From the NCBI RefSeq assembly GCF_002483205.1, contig NZ_DLHM01000002.1, forward strand, positions 1 to 64,000: a stretch of 64,000 nucleotides of DNA, written 5' to 3'. The stretch comes from Flavihumibacter sp. UBA7668. Its GTDB lineage: Bacteria > Bacteroidota > Bacteroidia > Chitinophagales > Chitinophagaceae. The notes beneath the pieces are model-generated. The model worked only from the letters and a program-made list of their open reading frames with translations, had not been told where the DNA came from and did no database searches. Within the stretch, counting starts at the first letter, position 1. Each line of letters opens with the position of its first letter. The position numbers and the translations under genes were made by a program. Shown here piece by piece: positions 17,725 to 25,934 of this stretch.

Positions 17725-18040
17725 TTCCAATACCAGTAATGTAGCGGAAGCGAAAAATCTGTTGGAAATCAAAGGCAGAACTGGTAACCTCTATGAGTCG
17801 ATTGCCGTTATTGCCAAAAGAGCCAATCAGATCAACATAGCGCTGAAAGAAGAATTGCATAACAAACTGGAAGAGTTTGCAACGCATACAGACAGCCTGG
17901 AAGAGATCCATGAAAACAAGGAGCAGATTGAGATTTCCAGGGCATATGAAAGAATGCCAAACCCTCCGTTGCTGGCAACCCAGGAGTTTATGGAAGATAA
18001 AGTATATTACCGTAAGAACGAGGACAAATTGTTCAGCTGA
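17699..18040 (+). CDS. rpoZ: RNA polymerase omega-like subunit (Bacteroidota type)
   Basis: The 113-residue acidic protein contains GNLYESIAVIAKRANQI, the omega-like segment (compare the RFELVLLAAKRARQL region of RpoZ), followed by a long charged helix. Its position between bamD and coaBC is the usual place of the Bacteroidota omega gene, which supports the call as much as the sequence does. The start is ATG 17699, inside the end of bamD (26-bp overlap), so translation is probably coupled. A terminator at 18061-18091 follows. It could also be a family member whose omega role is unproven. Confidence 0.72.
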   Translation: MSKLRRQLSSNTSNVAEAKNLLEIKGRTGNLYESIAVIAKRANQINIALKEELHNKLEEFATHTDSLEEIHENKEQIEISRAYERMPNPPLLATQEFMEDKVYYRKNEDKLFS

Positions 18041-18060
18041 TTCTTATCCATATATTTGTT

Positions 18061-18091
18061 AAAGCGACGGCTATGCTGTCGCTTTTTTTTT
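18061..18091 (+). terminator. rho-independent terminator after the omega-like gene
   Basis: AAAGCGAC (18061-18068) pairs with GTCGCTTT (18078-18085), with a T-run to 18091. The coaBC ATG follows only 12 bp later, so it may act as an attenuator between bamD-rpoZ and coaBC. Confidence 0.8.
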
Positions 18092-18102
18092 AATTTTATC
18101 AC

Positions 18103-19299
18103 ATGTTGCAAGGAAAAAAAATCCTTCTTGGTATTAGTGGCAGTATAGCCGCCTACAAATCCATATCCCTGGTTCGCCTGCTTATAAAACAGGGCGCCTC
18201 CGTAAAAGTGATCCTTAGTCCGGCTGCCCGCGATTTTGTATCAACTCTTACACTATCCACATTGTCCAAACAGGAGGTGCTCAGTGATTTGTTTGATGAG
18301 GCTTCCTGGGCGAATCATGTAATGCTGGGCCGATCTTCAGATCTGTTCATTATTGCTCCTCTCAGCTGTAATACACTGGCCAAAATGGCTCATGGCCTAT
18401 GTGATAATCTGTTATTGGCTACTTATTTGTCTGCCACCTGCCCGGTTTGGGTGGCGCCCGCAATGGACGAAGACATGTGGCAGCATCCCACTACCAAAAC
18501 CAACCTTAATTTATTGAGGTCTTTTGGAAATCAGGTGATTCCGGTAAATTCCGGAGAACTTGCCAGTGGACTAAGCGGTGAAGGAAGAATGGCAGAACCC
18601 GAGGAGATACTGGCCCTGGTTTTTGAACATTTTACCAAAAGCGCAGACTTTACCGGCAAAAAAGCACTGGTTACAGCCGGACCAACCTATGAACCAATTG
18701 ATCCGGTTCGATTTATCGGGAATCATTCTTCCGGGAAAATGGGGGTTGCCATCGCGCTCGAACTAGCCAACAGAGGCGCTTTCGTTGATCTGATTGCTGG
18801 TCCGGGTGTTCAATTGCCCCGTCATCCGGGAATCAGTATTCAATCAGTATCCACTGCAAAGCAAATGTTTGATGCCTGCAACAGCCGGTTTCAGGAGGTT
18901 GATCTCGCTATAATGTCTGCTGCTGTTGCGGATTATACACCCGAAACAGTTGCAGAAGAGAAGATCAAGAAAACAGCCGGCGGTATGGATCTGAAACTAA
19001 CGAAAACCAAGGATATCCTCAAAGAACTAGGGCAGATGAAATCATCCAGGCAGGTGCTGGTTGGCTTTGCGCTGGAAACGAATAATGAAAGAGCCAATGC
19101 ATTGCAAAAACTCGAATCAAAAAATGCGGACCTGATCGTTTTAAATTCATTACAGGATCAGGGAGCCGGATTCGGTCTGGATACAAATAAAATCACCGTA
19201 TTTGACCGTTCCGGGCAGGAGGAAAAATTCCCGGTTAAATCTAAATCAGAAGTAGCAGCCGATATTATTGATCTGATCCATAAAAAATTCTATGAATAA
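18103..19299 (+). CDS. coaBC: bifunctional phosphopantothenoylcysteine decarboxylase / phosphopantothenate-cysteine ligase
   Basis: The 398-residue fusion catalyses two steps of coenzyme A synthesis. The N-terminal CoaC half is a flavoprotein: GISGSIAAYK (9-18), the catalytic His in ASWANHVMLGR near 71, and APAMDEDMW, where the usual PxMNxxMW Asn is Asp. The flexible clamp GEGRMAEP lies near 160. The C-terminal CoaB half starts near 185 and has GNHSSGKMG near 206 and the lysine-rich EEKIKK near 285. Its 3' end overlaps the next gene by 8 bp. Confidence 0.95.
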   Translation: MLQGKKILLGISGSIAAYKSISLVRLLIKQGASVKVILSPAARDFVSTLTLSTLSKQEVLSDLFDEASWANHVMLGRSSDLFIIAPLSCNTLAKMAHGLCDNLLLATYLSATCPVWVAPAMDEDMWQHPTTKTNLNLLRSFGNQVIPVNSGELASGLSGEGRMAEPEEILALVFEHFTKSADFTGKKALVTAGPTYEPIDPVRFIGNHSSGKMGVAIALELANRGAFVDLIAGPGVQLPRHPGISIQSVSTAKQMFDACNSRFQEVDLAIMSAAVADYTPETVAEEKIKKTAGGMDLKLTKTKDILKELGQMKSSRQVLVGFALETNNERANALQKLESKNADLIVLNSLQDQGAGFGLDTNKITVFDRSGQEEKFPVKSKSEVAADIIDLIHKKFYE

Positions 19300-20212
19300 A
19301 AAATGGCTTACAGGCATTCTGTTGTGCGTCCTCTGGTTCAATACCCAGGCGCAGGAACTGCAGGCGAAAGTAGTAGTAATTTCCAGTGAAGTTGGTTCCC
19401 GTGTAGATAGAAAAGTCTTCAATACACTTCAGAATGCGCTAACCAATTTTCTGAACAACAGGAAATGGACCAAAGATACCTATCAAACCAATGAACGAAT
19501 CAACTGCAACTTTCTTATAACGGTTAAAACAGCACTGGATGGAAATATTTACCAGGCTACTCTGACGGTTCAGGCAGCCCGACCGGTTTACAATGCAGCG
19601 TATGAAACTCCGCTGGTAAATTTTATGGATGAAAACCTGTTGTTCCGGTATGTTGAATTCCAACAGCTGGAGTTTAATGAAAACAGGGTGAGTGGTAACG
19701 ATCCCCTGGTGTCCAACCTGACGGCTGTTCTGGCATTTTATGTAAATATCATCCTGGGTATGGATGGTGATTCCTTTGCTCTTAAAGGCGGAGAACCCTA
19801 TTTTATCAAAGCTCAGAATATCGTAAATAATTCACCCGATAGCAGAGATATTTTGGGTTGGAAGGCATTCGACGGACAAAGAAATCGATATTGGCTGATG
19901 GAAAATATGACGGGAGCACGCTATAATCTGATTCACGATGCTTTTTACGGATATTTCAGGCTGGGGTTGGATCAGTTTTACGAGAAGGAGGCAGAAGCCC
20001 GTAAAGCGGTTCTAAATGCCCTTCAGCAACTCAATACGCTGAATAGTGAAATCCCCAATTCAATGGTAATTCCCTTTTTTTTCCAGGGACGAACCGGAGA
20101 GTTAAGCAAAATGTTCAAGAAATCACCTCCCGATGAAAAAGCGACTGCAGTTGATTTATTGTCGAGGTTGGATATAACCAATGCCAATACCTATAAACAG
20201 GAGCTCCGCTAA
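19292..20212 (+). CDS. DUF4835 family secreted protein, PorD-like
   Basis: The 306-residue protein has a signal peptide (about 1-20, ending TQA-Q) and the DUF4835 N-terminus ELQAKVVV followed by a region with NFLITV. The family is confined to Bacteroidota. I recall it being described as PorD, an accessory factor needed for the type IX secretion translocon, but I cannot confirm that from sequence. It overlaps coaBC by 8 bp and the next gene by 1 bp, consistent with an operon. Confidence is high for the family and lower for the function. Confidence 0.8.
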   Translation: MNKKWLTGILLCVLWFNTQAQELQAKVVVISSEVGSRVDRKVFNTLQNALTNFLNNRKWTKDTYQTNERINCNFLITVKTALDGNIYQATLTVQAARPVYNAAYETPLVNFMDENLLFRYVEFQQLEFNENRVSGNDPLVSNLTAVLAFYVNIILGMDGDSFALKGGEPYFIKAQNIVNNSPDSRDILGWKAFDGQRNRYWLMENMTGARYNLIHDAFYGYFRLGLDQFYEKEAEARKAVLNALQQLNTLNSEIPNSMVIPFFFQGRTGELSKMFKKSPPDEKATAVDLLSRLDITNANTYKQELR

Positions 20213-20619
20213 TGAGAAAACTGCAATGCTTCTGGTACGCCCTGATAGTGCTGTTTGCAGCCTGTAAAAATAATGGGGGAGAGGGAAATCCGCTTAGTCA
20301 GAAGAAAATGGTTCCACTGGTATACCAGTTGATGCTGGTAGATGAAATCAGCCTCGATTATAAGACCCGGGATTCCAGTTTTCGGGTGGATTCCATACGG
20401 GGGAAAAAATACGATCAGGTTTTTCATCTCAATAAAACCGACTATACAACTTTCAAAGAAAGTTATGAATACTATCTGGCTCGTCCCAATCAGTTAAAAC
20501 AGATTTTTGATTCTGTTGAAGCCTATGCAAACAGAGACAGAATCGAACGAATGAATCCTTCTGCCTCAAAACCTGTAACAAGCCCGAAAAAGCTGAATAA
20601 GGACAAGAAGCCGGAATAA
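20212..20619 (+). CDS. DUF4296 lipoprotein
   Basis: The 135-residue product has a lipoprotein signal with the lipobox F-A-A-C (Cys18). The mature region fits DUF4296: a helix with LVYQLMLVDE, then YDQVFHLNKTDYTTFKESY and a YYLARPNQLKQIFD helix. The C-terminus is a Lys/Pro-rich tail. The function is unknown. It shares a TAATG stop-start overlap with DUF4835, and the pair is usually together, so a role at the same envelope site is likely (inference). Confidence 0.75.
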   Translation: MRKLQCFWYALIVLFAACKNNGGEGNPLSQKKMVPLVYQLMLVDEISLDYKTRDSSFRVDSIRGKKYDQVFHLNKTDYTTFKESYEYYLARPNQLKQIFDSVEAYANRDRIERMNPSASKPVTSPKKLNKDKKPE

Positions 20620-20631
20620 AAACGATGCCAT

Positions 20632-21336
20632 ATGAATAAAACGATGCAAAATGCAGATCAGGCGATTGCTGATATCAGAGACGGCGCAACACTTATGCTC
20701 GGAGGTTTTGGTCTTTGCGGAATTCCGGAAGCTGCCATTGCAGCACTGGTTCGCAAAGGAATTGGTAATCTTACCTGCATATCAAATAATGCCGGTGTAG
20801 ATGATTTTGGATTGGGTTTATTACTCCAAACAAGGCAGATCAAAAAAATGATCAGTTCCTATGTTGGAGAAAATGCGGAGTTTGAACGGCAACTGTTGCA
20901 GGGAGAGCTGGAAGTAGACCTGGTGCCTCAGGGAACGCTCGCTACCCGCATTCAGATGGCCGGTATGGGAATTCCTGCTTTTTTCACGCCCGCAGGTGTG
21001 GGTACGGAGATTGCTGAAGGCAAAGAAAGCCGTCGGTTTGACGGAAAAGAGTATCTGATGGAATTGGCCCTGCATGCTGATTTCGCTTTGGTGAAAGCCT
21101 GGAAGGGAGACAGCTATGGTAACCTTGTTTTTCGTAAAACCACCCGGAATTTTTCCACCTCCATGGCAAGGGCCGGCACTATCACAATTGCCGAAGTGGA
21201 AGAGTTGGTAGAACCCGGCCAGCTGGACCCCGACCAGGTACATGTACCGGGTATTTATGTGCACCGGATTTTTCAGGCAGACCATTATGAAAAAAGAATT
21301 GAACGCAGAACCGTTCAATTACCTAATAAAAACTGA
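20632..21336 (+). CDS. scoA: 3-oxoacid CoA-transferase, subunit A
   Basis: The 234-residue subunit has the CoA-transferase family I signature GGFGLCGIPE (22-31) and the SNNAGVDDFGLG motif. It transfers CoA from succinyl-CoA to acetoacetate or a related acid, together with subunit B at 22095-22754. Unusually, another gene lies between the two subunit genes. The start at 20632 is 12 bp after the DUF4296 stop, so it may be read from the same transcript. Confidence 0.92.
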   Translation: MNKTMQNADQAIADIRDGATLMLGGFGLCGIPEAAIAALVRKGIGNLTCISNNAGVDDFGLGLLLQTRQIKKMISSYVGENAEFERQLLQGELEVDLVPQGTLATRIQMAGMGIPAFFTPAGVGTEIAEGKESRRFDGKEYLMELALHADFALVKAWKGDSYGNLVFRKTTRNFSTSMARAGTITIAEVEELVEPGQLDPDQVHVPGIYVHRIFQADHYEKRIERRTVQLPNKN

Positions 21337-21346
21337 CCAGCTTTCC

Positions 21347-22093
21347 ATGTTTACAAGTAAAAATGAATTGGTTGAATCCATGGGGGTTGAACCTGAAATC
21401 GCAGCTTTTTTTGTTGATCGGAAATTGCCGGAGGGAAATCGTTACTGGAAAGGACGTTATCTGTATGTTTCTCGCGGGACGGGTTATTTGTTCATTCCAC
21501 TTTTTTTTGATCTGCAACATAAAGCAGGCTTGCCGCTTGAAACAGTCATTAAGGAAGAATATGTTCAGTTGATGGAACAGATTTTACACCTGGCTGCATT
21601 GTACGAATTTGGAGAGAAGGATTTTATACAGCATATCCAGGAAATTGAATCCCTGGTAAAAGATAAAGTGGAGAATACTACACTTTATACTGAGTTGCAT
21701 ACCTACTTCCGCCAGCCCCAATTAATTAAACAGGGGCGAATTGGCACTAATAATCCGGCACTCAACAGAGGTGATGCATTATTATACCTGCTTACAACAA
21801 TAGACATACCGGATGCTGTTTTAAACCTGATAATTATGGGTTGGTATCAGTTGGTGCCAAGCTTTTTATTGCTGGATGATATCATGGATTTTCAGGAAGA
21901 CAAAGAAAAACAGGAGGAGAACTCCCTATCGCTTTATGGATACAATCCTGCAGGAGTTAAAAAAGCTATTGAAGTGGCGGAAACTAATTTCTCCGGACTC
22001 GCAGGGTTAAACCCTCCGCTGAGTGCTTTTTTTCAGAATGTATTGAATAAGAAAAAACAGACACCCTATTTCAAACATATTTTAAACGATTGA
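21347..22093 (+). CDS. unknown all-helical protein inside the CoA-transferase operon
   Basis: I do not recognise this 248-residue protein. It is rich in predicted helix, has no signal peptide and contains LLLDDIMDFQED near residues 176-187. That looks like the second Asp-rich motif of isoprenoid synthases (DDxxD), but the first motif and the KGK-type motif are missing, so catalysis is doubtful. ATG 21347 lies 10 bp after the scoA stop; earlier in-frame ATGs at 21242 and 21287 would overlap scoA by 50-95 bp. It ends 1 bp before scoB, so the three genes are surely co-transcribed. It may assist or regulate the transferase, or be an unrelated passenger. Confidence 0.75.
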   Translation: MFTSKNELVESMGVEPEIAAFFVDRKLPEGNRYWKGRYLYVSRGTGYLFIPLFFDLQHKAGLPLETVIKEEYVQLMEQILHLAALYEFGEKDFIQHIQEIESLVKDKVENTTLYTELHTYFRQPQLIKQGRIGTNNPALNRGDALLYLLTTIDIPDAVLNLIIMGWYQLVPSFLLLDDIMDFQEDKEKQEENSLSLYGYNPAGVKKAIEVAETNFSGLAGLNPPLSAFFQNVLNKKKQTPYFKHILND

Positions 22094-22094
22094 T

Positions 22095-22754
22095 ATGCCG
22101 CTTGACAAATATGGAATAGCCAAACGAATTGCGCAGGAATTGCAGGATGGAATGTATGTGAACCTTGGTATCGGTATACCAACCCTGGTTGCTAATTATA
22201 TTCCGGTCGGAATGCATATTTTTCTTCAGAGTGAAAACGGCATGTTGGGAATGGGGCCTTATCCGCTTGAGTCAGAAATTGATCCGGACCTTATAAATGC
22301 AGGAAAAGAAACCGTTACCTTATTACCCGGCGGGGTGTTTTTTGACAGTTCGGAAAGTTTCGGTATGATCCGGGCCGGAAAGGTGGACCTGACCGTATTG
22401 GGGGCGATGGAAGTTAGTGATACCGGAGATATCGCCAACTGGAAAATCCCGGGAAAAATGGTTAAAGGGATGGGCGGTGCAATGGACCTGGTAGCAAGTG
22501 CCAGGAATATTATTGTTGCCATGATGCATACCAATCCAAAGGGGGAATCAAAATTGCTGCCGGCTTGCAGTCTTCCTCTGACCGGAGTTGCTTGTGTGCG
22601 TAAAATAGTAACAGAACTGGCGGTTCTGGAAGTAACAACGAACGGGTTTAAATTACTGGAGCGTGCACCTGGTGTACCGGTGGAGGAAATTGTGCAAAAG
22701 ACAGCCGGTCGCCTGATCGTGGAGGGAGATATCCCGGAAATGCGGCTCAGCTAA
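22095..22754 (+). CDS. scoB: 3-oxoacid CoA-transferase, subunit B
   Basis: The 219-residue subunit carries the catalytic Glu47 in QSENGMLGMGPYP (45-57), the residue that forms the glutamyl-CoA thioester, and the GIGIPTLVANY motif (26-36). With subunit A it activates acetoacetate or other 3-oxo acids for breakdown. It starts 1 bp after the unknown gene and ends 8 bp before the convergent response regulator gene. Confidence 0.93.
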   Translation: MPLDKYGIAKRIAQELQDGMYVNLGIGIPTLVANYIPVGMHIFLQSENGMLGMGPYPLESEIDPDLINAGKETVTLLPGGVFFDSSESFGMIRAGKVDLTVLGAMEVSDTGDIANWKIPGKMVKGMGGAMDLVASARNIIVAMMHTNPKGESKLLPACSLPLTGVACVRKIVTELAVLEVTTNGFKLLERAPGVPVEEIVQKTAGRLIVEGDIPEMRLS

Positions 22755-22762
22755 GGTGACTG

Positions 22763-23413
22763 TTAATCAATCAGATTGTTCTTTACGGCGTAGAATACGA
22801 GTCCGGCGGTGTTTTTTGTGCCAAATTTCTCCATTAACCGGTCTTTGATGGCTTCCACGGTTCGCGGACTAACTTCCATTTTCTGTGCAATTTCAGTGGC
22901 GGTAAATTCCATACAGATGTATTTGATTACATCTCTTTCGCGATCAGTAAGGGTAATTTCGCTGGTCAGACTTGGAATTACTTTCTGCTTGGCATGTGAT
23001 TTCTTTAGGAGGATCCGATTTACGAAATTATTGAGGTAATAACCTTTTTCAAACACTTCCATAATGGCTCTTCTGATTTCGGAAGGGTCTGCACTTTTTA
23101 GCAGATATCCATTTGCGCCGATTTCCATAAGGTGACTCACAAATCGTTCATCTTCAAACATGGTAAGCACCACGATATGAACATTCGGATAGGTTTTGGC
23201 CACATATTTGGTGGTTTCTATGCCGTCTTTAACAGGCATACGAAGGTCCATAAGAATTACATCAGGAGCTGATTCAGCCAATCCTTCAATTAATTCAGTT
23301 CCATTTTCAGCTTCCTGAACAAACTTAATATTAGTGAATGGGCGAAGGGACAGGATGACTCCTTTCCTGAAAATTTTATGATCGTCAGCAATGGCTACTT
23401 TGATTACTCTCAT
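22763..23413 (-). CDS. NarL/LuxR-type response regulator (copy 1)
   Basis: The 216-residue regulator has a receiver domain with the acidic pair in IADDHK (8-13), phosphoacceptor Asp56 in LMDLRMP, the conserved Thr in VVLTMFED and Lys in GYLLKSADP. A C-terminal LuxR helix-turn-helix follows (LTDRERDVIKYICME, then SPRTVEAIKDRLMEKF). It lies 40 bp downstream of its likely kinase at 23454-24281 in a minus-strand operon. It closely resembles the regulator at 25935-26594, including IADDHKIFR and a C-terminus in N-x-I-I/L-D. Confidence 0.93.
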   Translation of the reverse strand: MRVIKVAIADDHKIFRKGVILSLRPFTNIKFVQEAENGTELIEGLAESAPDVILMDLRMPVKDGIETTKYVAKTYPNVHIVVLTMFEDERFVSHLMEIGANGYLLKSADPSEIRRAIMEVFEKGYYLNNFVNRILLKKSHAKQKVIPSLTSEITLTDRERDVIKYICMEFTATEIAQKMEVSPRTVEAIKDRLMEKFGTKNTAGLVFYAVKNNLID

Positions 23414-23453
23414 AGGAATTTTGCAATTCGCGAGGGGTAAAAATAAGGATTAC

Positions 23454-24281
23454 TTATTGATTATCCTCTCTGTTTAGCTCAATGGTGACTTTATAATAGG
23501 TTTGGGAACTGTCTTTTTCGAAAAAAATTCGCCCATGCAGCACTTTCAGACGGCTCTGGATGTTTTTAAGACCTAGTCCGGCTGAGCTTTTATTCATGCG
23601 TTCAAAGTCGGCCTGGGTGATGCCTTTGCCATCATGGTGCATCCGGATATAGAATTTATTCCCGTTGGTATTCTGGGTTAAATGGATGAAACTGGAATTG
23701 CTGTGCTTCAGGATATTATTGATGAGTTCCTGTATTACTCTGAATACAATCAGTTCGTTATCGGTTTGGAGGCGTTCTTTATAATCATGAAAACGGCAAC
23801 TGGCGTTGATAATACCTGAGCTGCTGATCTTTTGGAACTGGTCATTAACGGCTGATTCCAGGCCGAAATTCTTAAGGGTAGGGGGCATCAGGCTATGGGA
23901 AATATTCCGGATTAGCTGGATGGTATCGTCAATAATCTGTTTTGCGTTATAGATGCTTTGCAGCTGGCTGGTTTTGTCCAGATTTACCAGATTTTCATTG
24001 AGGTAAAGACGGGCAGTTGCCAGGAGTGGTCCGGCATCATCGTGTAAATCTGCAGCAATGCGCTGCCGTTCTTCTTCCTGCAGGCGGATGGAAGCATTCA
24101 GGAGCATTTTCTGTTGTTCCTGCTCCATTTTTTGCAGGGTCATTTGGTAGCGGATGACCTTTCTCTGGTGAAATATGATGAATACGATTAACCCGATAGT
24201 CAAAGCCAGCATACCGATAGTGCCAAAAAAAAGCACCAGCGACACGTTCGCACTAGAGTTATTTACCTGTAAAAGCAACAT
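23454..24281 (-). CDS. sensor histidine kinase of the HisKA_3 (NarX/DesK) type (copy 1)
   Basis: The 275-residue kinase has one membrane segment at about 14-37 and almost no extracellular part, then a coiled-coil and the H-box RIAADLHDDAGPLL with phospho-acceptor His80. The ATPase domain has the N-box QELINNILKHS and the G-boxes HDGKGI and AGLGLKNI. With such a short membrane part it cannot sense much on its own; the adjacent multi-pass protein at 24309-25004 is a good candidate for the sensor half (inference). Its partner regulator is the next gene downstream. Confidence 0.92.
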   Translation of the reverse strand: MLLLQVNNSSANVSLVLFFGTIGMLALTIGLIVFIIFHQRKVIRYQMTLQKMEQEQQKMLLNASIRLQEEERQRIAADLHDDAGPLLATARLYLNENLVNLDKTSQLQSIYNAKQIIDDTIQLIRNISHSLMPPTLKNFGLESAVNDQFQKISSSGIINASCRFHDYKERLQTDNELIVFRVIQELINNILKHSNSSFIHLTQNTNGNKFYIRMHHDGKGITQADFERMNKSSAGLGLKNIQSRLKVLHGRIFFEKDSSQTYYKVTIELNREDNQ

Positions 24282-24308
24282 TTAAGGGGTTAGGGTTAGC
24301 TGGTTCTT

Positions 24309-25004
24309 TTATTCTAATTTATTGAAATAATATTCATCAACATTTAAAGTCTGTTGATTTTCAGGTTTTAAGGTAAACGAAATGGAAAAGAAAATATTTT
24401 TTAGAACGAAACAAATCATATTAATAATCCAAAAATTCACTCTTTCTTGTTGAGAAAGGTTGTCATATTGCAAGAATAGAAAAAAAGTACCTGAGAAATA
24501 AATCATTATTCCAACCACAACCCAAAAACTAGGTTTGCTATATATAAATGTTATATTGGGATTTTGAATGGACTCGAAAAAATATGTAATTGAGCCAGTT
24601 ATTAATATTATTGAACTGACTGCAATTGGAACTGAATCAAATTCAGGAGAGTTAGATCTATAGCCAATAATCAAGTTGCCAACAGCTACTATTAAAAATA
24701 TTATAGAAAATATTAATAATATTCTTTTTAAACTAATAGTTTTCAAAAGAATATATAAGTATGAAGAAAGAAGTATATACTCAATAATAGTGAAAGTTGA
24801 AAGTAAAAGGAAGTCTTTGTTTGGTATATCAGGTAAAAGATTTGTAATTAGATCAAATCCCCTAGTAAAATCATTCAGGAATGAATACAAACAGTAGAAA
24901 AAAATAAGAAAAGATAACTTATTCTTGTTTCGTGTATAAAACACAGCAAAAATAAGTATTGGCAATAAATGTGCTAAATAGATAATGTATACAGAAAAAT
25001 CCAC
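24309..25004 (-). CDS. multi-pass membrane protein, putative sensor subunit (copy 1)
   Basis: The 231-residue protein is hydrophobic nearly throughout, with about seven predicted membrane helices and a short polar C-terminal tail. I know no named family. It shares a pattern with the protein at 27466-28137: similar length, a late helix with F/Y-W-x-V-x-G-I-x-x-Y-x-x-G, and an Asn-containing last helix. Both are encoded next to a short histidine kinase. This suggests a split sensor in which the membrane protein detects the signal and the kinase transmits it; that is inference. The gene is AT-rich compared with the flanks. Confidence 0.75.
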   Translation of the reverse strand: MDFSVYIIYLAHLLPILIFAVFYTRNKNKLSFLIFFYCLYSFLNDFTRGFDLITNLLPDIPNKDFLLLSTFTIIEYILLSSYLYILLKTISLKRILLIFSIIFLIVAVGNLIIGYRSNSPEFDSVPIAVSSIILITGSITYFFESIQNPNITFIYSKPSFWVVVGIMIYFSGTFFLFLQYDNLSQQERVNFWIINMICFVLKNIFFSISFTLKPENQQTLNVDEYYFNKLE

Positions 25005-25076
25005 AAAAACAATTGTAGTTCAAATATAACAATGCTTTTGTGGATTTCTAAAATAATAAAAATGATCAATTATTGT

Positions 25077-25463
25077 CTACCACCAATCTGAAACAATGGA
25101 AGTAGATGTGCTTTTAGTCCCGGGTTTTGGGAGATCATTTCTATCAGCTACAATTCCTTTTTCTCTTTTTATAATGCCCTCAGCATTAATTGATGAATAC
25201 TCGGAAATAATTTCTTCTTGAGAATTAATGCCCACAGAAACTAATGTTTTGCGACCTAACTCATCAAGTGCATGATAGAACCTAATCCCTTGGCAATCCG
25301 GCTGATTTAGGATTTTCTGTAAAATGTCTTTTCCGCTGAATACCCATTGATTTTCAGAAGGGAAAGCATCCTGGAAGTCCTTAACCATTTTGGCACCCAG
25401 CTCAGGACCAATGTCTTCTCCTACAGCTGCCAGGGAGGTGTTCAAAATTTCATTTTGCATCAT
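25077..25463 (-). CDS. small protein of unknown function ending in WW
   Basis: The 128-residue acidic protein has no signal peptide or membrane helix. It starts MMQNEIL and contains GPELGAKMVKDFQDAFP (about 19-35), a core with GIRFYHALDELGRKTLVSVG (about 58-77) and a Lys/Thr/Ser-rich tail that ends in two tryptophans. I recall similar unnamed Bacteroidota proteins but know no function. It is the first gene of a minus-strand group with the membrane protein, kinase and regulator, with 72 bp before the next gene. The terminal WW looks like a recognition tag. The start could be either of the two adjacent Met codons. Confidence 0.7.
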   Translation of the reverse strand: MMQNEILNTSLAAVGEDIGPELGAKMVKDFQDAFPSENQWVFSGKDILQKILNQPDCQGIRFYHALDELGRKTLVSVGINSQEEIISEYSSINAEGIIKREKGIVADRNDLPKPGTKSTSTSIVSDWW

Positions 25464-25934
25464 AGTAGTAAGTTTTTAGTGAAGGGTTGGTTTTAGGCGT
25501 AATAACCTTCAAAAAAAAAAGAGTGACAATGGGGCATTTCTTGCACAAATTGTTATAAATTGGCTAAAATTCAGGCTGGTAGTAGGTTTACGAGGAATTA
25601 AGTAGTAAAGATACTACGGTAAATTGAGTAAAAATACTCTACTAAATTAGTAAAAACCACATTTTATAGTTAGTTTAACTACTAAGGTTTTTTACTTAAG
25701 AATTAGTTGCAGTAAGGAAACTATTAAAAAACATTAAATATTTATATTATATAAATGGTTTAGAAGTTTAAGTATTAAATCTAAAACAACACATTATTAT
25801 TGAAGAACTTTTATAGTAAAAAACGAAGGATATTTACGTTTTAATAAAAACAATCGAGTGAAAGTACGATAACCGTAGTCTATGACGTTATTGATTAGCT
25901 AAAACTAAAAATCCATAAACTCCCCCCAAAACCT
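25464..25934. promoter_or_regulatory. divergent AT-rich control region with clustered inverted repeats
   Basis: This 471-bp gene-free stretch separates the WW-protein gene (minus) from response regulator copy 2 (plus). It holds three short inverted repeats in 80 bp: GTAGTA-AAGA-TACTAC (25602-25617), GAGTA-AAAA-TACTC (25626-25639) and AGTTA-GTT-TAACT (25668-25680). Further TAGTA/TACTA half-sites lie near 25465-25473, 25580 and 25681. The first two repeats share a 4-nt spacer and have centres 23 bp apart, about two helical turns. They could be binding sites for the adjacent LuxR-type regulators (inference). Confidence 0.5.

Noticed and set aside
21347..22093. Functional isoprenoid synthase from the DDIMD motif
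   Set aside because: The first Asp-rich motif and the Lys/Arg substrate motif are absent, so only a fold similarity is possible.
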